Assembly (NCBI GenBank): GCA_043801895.1
Contig: JAZDLM010000019.1
Location: forward strand, 1 to 7,807
Length of the DNA stretch: 7,807 bases
Reading direction: 5' to 3'
Source of the DNA: JAZDLM01 sp043801895
GTDB taxonomy: Bacteria > Patescibacteriota > Kazan-3B-28
Both the position numbers and the translations under genes were made by a program. Positions 5,427 to 7,807 of the stretch are shown piece after piece (the first letter of the stretch is position 1; every line of letters begins with the position of its first letter). The notes beneath the pieces are model-generated. The model was not told where the DNA came from and did not search any database. It worked only from the letters and a program-made list of their open reading frames with translations.

Positions 5427-5460
5427 GCCATCTCTGGTCCGACCGGAGATGGCTTTTTTC
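5427..5460 (+). terminator. Rho-independent terminator
   Basis: GCCATCTC (5427-5434) pairs with GAGATGGC (5446-5453), with an inner GGT/ACC pairing around CCG. TTTTTTC follows directly. It ends the 4406-5406 operon. Confidence 0.9.
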
Positions 5461-5465
5461 TTTGC

Positions 5466-5503
5466 TTGATAAAATCCGCTTCTGGAGCTAGATTATGTTG
5501 ACA
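5466..5503 (+). repeat. Intergenic module copy (GCTTCTGGAGC core)
   Basis: TTGATA (5466-5471), then a 17-base spacer with CCGCTTCTGGAGC, then TAGATT (5489-5494), and TTGACA at 5498-5503. Same layout as the copies at 4262 and 6077, again directly behind a terminator. Here the core is close to a true palindrome. Confidence 0.65.
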
Positions 5504-5526
5504 TTATCCTGAGTGGAGATTATAAG
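5498..5526 (+). promoter_or_regulatory. Promoter of the 136 aa hypothetical gene
   Basis: TTGACA (5498-5503), 17 bases, TATAAG (5521-5526). Predicted start is near 5533, at GTGTACTTTT, a string also found at the presumed start of the 2180 gene. Confidence 0.75.
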
Positions 5527-5592
5527 AATGTTGTGTACTTTTTTGTTATTACCAGCGGACGCGAGACGGCGTCGGGGTAAAGAGGTTGGGTG

Positions 5593-6003
5593 ATGGATAC
5601 CCCAGATATAGCAATGGGAAAAGCTATCACTGAGCTACGCCTCAGTCGTAGTGAAGCGCGCTCACGACTGACTTGTCACAGCCAGAAGTTGGAACAGCGC
5701 ACTTGGGCGCCACGGCAGGATGGGCCTGACCTACTTAGCCTCATTGATGCGATCGTACATTCCCTGCCTGTATGGCATGCCAACGATCAACAGAAGGCAT
5801 GCAAGACTGAGGAGGATGAGACACGCTGTGCGTTGGCTGGGTCTCCGTTGGTTGATGCAGGGGTGTCAACGCTGCTGGCTGAGATCTCTGTATATACGGC
5901 GCGCTATTGCGATGCTGCCAAGGATCAGAGTCCGTTGGCAGAAGAAAATAGCGCGGAACTTCTGCGCAAGCTGGATCAGCTGTTTTACTCGCTTCCGTCA
6001 TAA
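5593..6003 (+). CDS. Hypothetical protein with an apparent internal repeat, 136 aa
   Basis: I do not recognise a family. The protein is predicted mostly helical, soluble and acidic in its second half. Two segments look alike: PDLLSLIDAIVHSLP (45-59) and AELLRKLDQLFYSLP (121-135), sharing LL, a D, and SLP with hydrophobic spacing. Each is preceded by a helix with a similar EAR or TAR element (21-23 and 102-104). This suggests a duplicated helical unit. ATG at 5593 is preferred over GTG at 5590 because AAAGAGG lies 7 bases before the ATG and only 4 before the GTG. It is monocistronic, with its own promoter and terminator, between two module copies. Cysteines are at 28, 70, 79 and 106, with no clear metal site. 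Confidence 0.7.
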   Translation: MDTPDIAMGKAITELRLSRSEARSRLTCHSQKLEQRTWAPRQDGPDLLSLIDAIVHSLPVWHANDQQKACKTEEDETRCALAGSPLVDAGVSTLLAEISVYTARYCDAAKDQSPLAEENSAELLRKLDQLFYSLPS

Positions 6004-6034
6004 CCAGACTATCCTCGCTGGCATTTGTGCCAAT

Positions 6035-6075
6035 AAAGACCATGTTCGGGCTTATCCGAACCTCTGGTCTTTTTT
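6035..6075 (+). terminator. Rho-independent terminator with a two-part stem
   Basis: AAAGACCA (6035-6042) pairs with TGGTCTTT (6065-6072), and inside GTTCGG (6044-6049) pairs with CCGAAC (6056-6061). The T-tract runs on to 6075. It ends the 136 aa gene transcript directly before the next module copy. Confidence 0.9.
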
Positions 6076-6076
6076 C

Positions 6077-6105
6077 TTGCCAAAATCAGCTTCCAGAGCT
6101 ATAAT
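6077..6105 (+). promoter_or_regulatory. Promoter for the short ORF and def
   Basis: TTGCCA (6077-6082), 17 bases, TATAAT (6100-6105). Predicted start near 6112, about 9 bases before the ATG at 6121. It lies inside the repeated module. Confidence 0.75.
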
Positions 6106-6112
6106 CTTGACT
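6077..6112 (+). repeat. Intergenic module copy (GCTTCCAGAGC core)
   Basis: TTGCCA, a 17-base spacer with AGCTTCCAGAGC, TATAAT, then TTGACT (6107-6112). This is the copy in which the first promoter is best preserved. The second -35 has no good -10 at 17 bases (GAACTC there). Confidence 0.65.
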
Positions 6113-6120
6113 AATGTAAA

Positions 6121-6219
6121 ATGAAATTAGAACTCGTCCCGTTAGAAATCTCCTACCGAGGGAAACGGGATGCGGACAGTGGCAAAATATATACGCTAGG
6201 ACGATTTTTAACGGGATGA
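6121..6219 (+). CDS. Possible short leader ORF, 32 aa, overlapping def
   Basis: An open frame begins ATG AAA TTA GAA at 6121 and ends with TGA at 6217-6219, overlapping the def ATG (6216-6218) as ATGA. The peptide starts MKLELVPLEISYRGKR and contains IYTLGRF near the end. It resembles no family I know. It starts about 9 bases after the predicted transcription start, so it would be the first start codon met. No Shine-Dalgarno site is visible for it or for def, so coupling would explain how def is translated. The overlap copies the arrangement in the minus-strand operon. It may be a real small gene or an open leader by chance; 33 codons without a stop is only weak evidence. Confidence 0.42.
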   Translation: MKLELVPLEISYRGKRDADSGKIYTLGRFLTG

Positions 6220-6722
6220 GGCGAAAGATATTACTAGGAGAGGTTCCGCGAGAGCTGAAAGAATTAAAAGGCATCAGCAAACCGGTGGCGGAAGTGACAA
6301 AAGAAACCAAGCAATTGGTGCTGGATATATTTGATGCGATGCATGGCGACAATGGCGTGGGCTTGTCCGCGCCGCAAGTAGGCGTGCTGCAGAGAATTAT
6401 TGTCACTGAATACAGGGAAGGTATCCCCCCGATTCCTCGCACCGTGCTTATCAACCCCGAAATCACCTGGACCTCAAAGCAAATTAAACTCGATGAAGAG
6501 GGATGTTTATCGTTCCCGAACCTATTCGGCATGGTCCGCCGGCCAGAGAAAATTAAATATCGCGGGCTGGATGAAAATGGCAAAGTAATCGAGGGCAAGG
6601 CGAGCGGGCTGCTGGCGCGGATAATCCAACACGAATACGATCACCTGGACGGCATACTATTTATAGATAAGGTCGAGGGCGACCTCTATATTTACGAACG
6701 AGTTGACACCAAAGTGCTCTAA
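6216..6722 (+). CDS. def: Peptide deformylase, 168 aa
   Basis: Metalloenzyme that removes the formyl group from the N-terminal Met of new proteins as they leave the ribosome. All three signature motifs are intact: GVGLSAPQ (47-54), EGCLS (95-99, metal ligand C97) and HEYDH (139-143, ligands H139 and H143, catalytic E140). The length is normal. The N-terminus MRRKILLGEVPRELKELKG differs from the usual short start before the strand-helix SKPVAEVTKETKQLVLDIFDAM (21-42), so the first 15 or so residues are unusual. The start at 6216 is the only convenient ATG, and no Shine-Dalgarno site precedes it. The ATGA overlap with the 6121 ORF could supply ribosomes. fmt lies 135 bases downstream in the same direction, its usual functional partner. 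Confidence 0.96.
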   Translation: MRRKILLGEVPRELKELKGISKPVAEVTKETKQLVLDIFDAMHGDNGVGLSAPQVGVLQRIIVTEYREGIPPIPRTVLINPEITWTSKQIKLDEEGCLSFPNLFGMVRRPEKIKYRGLDENGKVIEGKASGLLARIIQHEYDHLDGILFIDKVEGDLYIYERVDTKVL

Positions 6723-6724
6723 TC

Positions 6725-6850
6725 CGTCATCCCCGACCTGATCGGGGATCCCCGCCCGAATCGCTCCGCTTATCGGTGCGGGCGGGCAGAAAATAACAAA
6801 AATGTTTTTTATTTTTTATGTCTGGATTCCCGCTTTCGCGGGAATGATGA
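6725..6850. repeat. REP/MITE-like cluster of three hairpins between def and fmt
   Basis: Three perfect 8-base stems occur in a row. ATCCCCGA (6729-6736) pairs with TCGGGGAT (6742-6749). CCCGCCCG (6751-6758) pairs with CGGGCGGG (6779-6786). ATTCCCGC (6826-6833) pairs with GCGGGAAT (6838-6845). The outer hairpins are imperfect inverted copies of each other (TCATCCCCGA..GGGGATCC against TCATTCCCGC..GGGAATCC), like terminal inverted repeats. The right one resembles the GGATTCCCGC-TTTC-GCGGGAATGA repeats common in many bacterial genomes. An AT-rich filler lies at 6788-6820. It may also terminate or attenuate def transcripts. Confidence 0.75.
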
Positions 6851-6857
6851 AACAGAA

Positions 6858-7796
6858 ATGGAACAATCAAAAAAATATCGAGTAATCTTTATGGGGACGC
6901 CGGACGCTGCGGTGCCCAGCCTAAAAGCGTTACTGAGCGACGCTCAGTTTGAGGTAGTGGCAGTAGTGACCCAGCCGGACAAACCAGTTGGACGGAAGCA
7001 AATCATCACGCCGTCCCCCGTTAAGGTGGTGGCAGGAGAAAATAATATTCCCGTGTTGCAGCCGGTAAAAATAAAAAATAATCAGGAACTTTGGAAACAG
7101 CTGCGAGAATTAAATCCTGATGTGATCGTAGTAGTTGTTTATGGTAAAATTTTGCCACAAGAGGTCTTGGATATTCCCACTAAGGGCATCGTCAATGTTC
7201 ATCCCTCGTTTTTGCCTAAATATCGTGGTACTTCGCCAGTTGTTAGCGCAATCTTGAACGGCGAGCAAGAAACGGGCGTGACGATTATGAAAATAGAGTT
7301 GGAAATGGATAGCGGCGGCATCATCGCCAAAAGTGAACCGGTAACAATTTCCCCCACCGATACCACCGCCACGCTCGCCGAAAAATTAGCAGAGGTCGGC
7401 GCGCAAGTTTTGCTGGAAAGTTTGCCAAAATATTTGAACGGTGAGATTACACCAACACCGCAAAATGAATCCGAAGCGACTTATGTCAAAATGATTCAAA
7501 AAGAAGATGGGTTGATTGATTGGAATAATGATGAAAATTATATCGCCCGCCAAGTTCGCGCCTATCATCCCTGGCCGTCAGCATATACAGTCTGGGGCGG
7601 CCAACAATTAAAAATTTTACGGGCCACTTATATGCCAAGTATCGAAAACCCACCTGGACATGTAGCCAGCCTAGACGGGGCAATGTTCATTGGCAAGCTT
7701 CGGATAGATCGCTTACAGCTATCGGGCAAGAAAGCGGTGTCGGGGACGGAATTTCTCCGTGGTTATCCCCAAATTATCGGGGTATCCGTGGTATAA
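6858..7796 (+). CDS. fmt: Methionyl-tRNA formyltransferase, 312 aa
   Basis: Transfers formyl from 10-formyltetrahydrofolate to Met-tRNA(fMet), making the initiator tRNA for translation. The N-terminal catalytic domain (about 7-190) has VIFMGTPDAAVP (9-20), the folate-binding loop SFLPKYRG (117-124), and the catalytic triad N113 and H115 in NVHP plus D151 in EMDSGG. The C-terminal tRNA-binding domain (about 205-310) has TYVKMIQKEDGLIDW (208-222) and VRAYHPWPSAYT (233-244). Length is close to the E. coli enzyme (315). The stop TAA at 7794-7796 is inside the window, so the gene is complete. The ATG lies 12 bases after the last hairpin stem of the repeat cluster, and no Shine-Dalgarno site is visible. 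The base composition is AT-richer than the central genes. Confidence 0.97.
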   Translation: MEQSKKYRVIFMGTPDAAVPSLKALLSDAQFEVVAVVTQPDKPVGRKQIITPSPVKVVAGENNIPVLQPVKIKNNQELWKQLRELNPDVIVVVVYGKILPQEVLDIPTKGIVNVHPSFLPKYRGTSPVVSAILNGEQETGVTIMKIELEMDSGGIIAKSEPVTISPTDTTATLAEKLAEVGAQVLLESLPKYLNGEITPTPQNESEATYVKMIQKEDGLIDWNNDENYIARQVRAYHPWPSAYTVWGGQQLKILRATYMPSIENPPGHVASLDGAMFIGKLRIDRLQLSGKKAVSGTEFLRGYPQIIGVSVV

Positions 7797-7807
7797 TTAG
7801 CCTGCTC

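Noticed and set aside
5528..5593. A 21-codon frame ending in TGATG at the 5593 start
   Set aside because: Its ATG lies upstream of the predicted transcription start (near 5533), so it would not be on the mRNA.
5741..6043. Minus-strand frames over the 136 aa gene and over def (6086-6598)
   Set aside because: They lack ribosome sites and family features and lie antisense to better-supported genes.
4262..6112. Integron-like cassette array with attC sites at the repeated modules
   Set aside because: No GTTRRRY/RYYYAAC core pair and no integrase are visible. The exact 17-base spacings fit promoters better.
7792..7797. TATAAT overlapping the fmt stop codon as a promoter for a following gene
   Set aside because: No -35-like hexamer lies at 16-18 bases upstream, and the window ends before any downstream gene can be seen.

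Overview
The window looks like a chromosome segment from a small-genome bacterium, most plausibly of the Patescibacteria/CPR type. That placement is an inference from tightly packed genes, ATGA stop/start overlaps, adjacent def and fmt genes, and ASCH/DUF3850, VOC and HAD-like accessory proteins. No rRNA, tRNA, CRISPR array, transposase or phage gene was seen.

Left part (15-2068, minus strand): a five-gene operon read right to left. It encodes a GNAT acetyltransferase, a DUF3850/ASCH protein, a HAD-like protein lacking the catalytic aspartates, and two VOC (glyoxalase-fold) proteins. The first three junctions are exact ATGA overlaps and the fourth gap is 20 bases.

Middle part (2085-6076): a divergent promoter region drives the operon leftward and a small membrane protein rightward. 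Next come a minus-strand ASCH-domain gene, a PLP-dependent sulfur amino acid enzyme (methionine gamma-lyase/cystathionine gamma-synthase family), two consecutive unrecognised genes, and a third unrecognised gene. The plus-strand genes are more GC-rich than the flanks, carry strong Shine-Dalgarno sites, and mostly end in well-formed terminators.

Right part (6077-7796): a promoter, a 32-codon ORF that overlaps the peptide deformylase start by ATGA, def, a 120-base cluster of three hairpins resembling a dispersed repeat, and fmt. Fmt formylates the initiator Met-tRNA and Def removes the formyl group from new proteins, so the pair forms the N-formylmethionine cycle.

The most notable structure outside the genes is an intergenic module of about 36 bases, present four times (2085-2121, 4262-4300, 5466-5503, 6077-6112). 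It has a quasi-palindromic core close to GCTTCCAGAGC followed 7-10 bases later by TTGACA or TTGACT. It lies upstream of otherwise unrelated genes and suggests a shared promoter/operator. Other points of interest are the catalytically degraded HAD-like protein, the short ORF coupled to def, two leaders with alternative RNA pairings, and substitutions in the PLP enzyme's active site.
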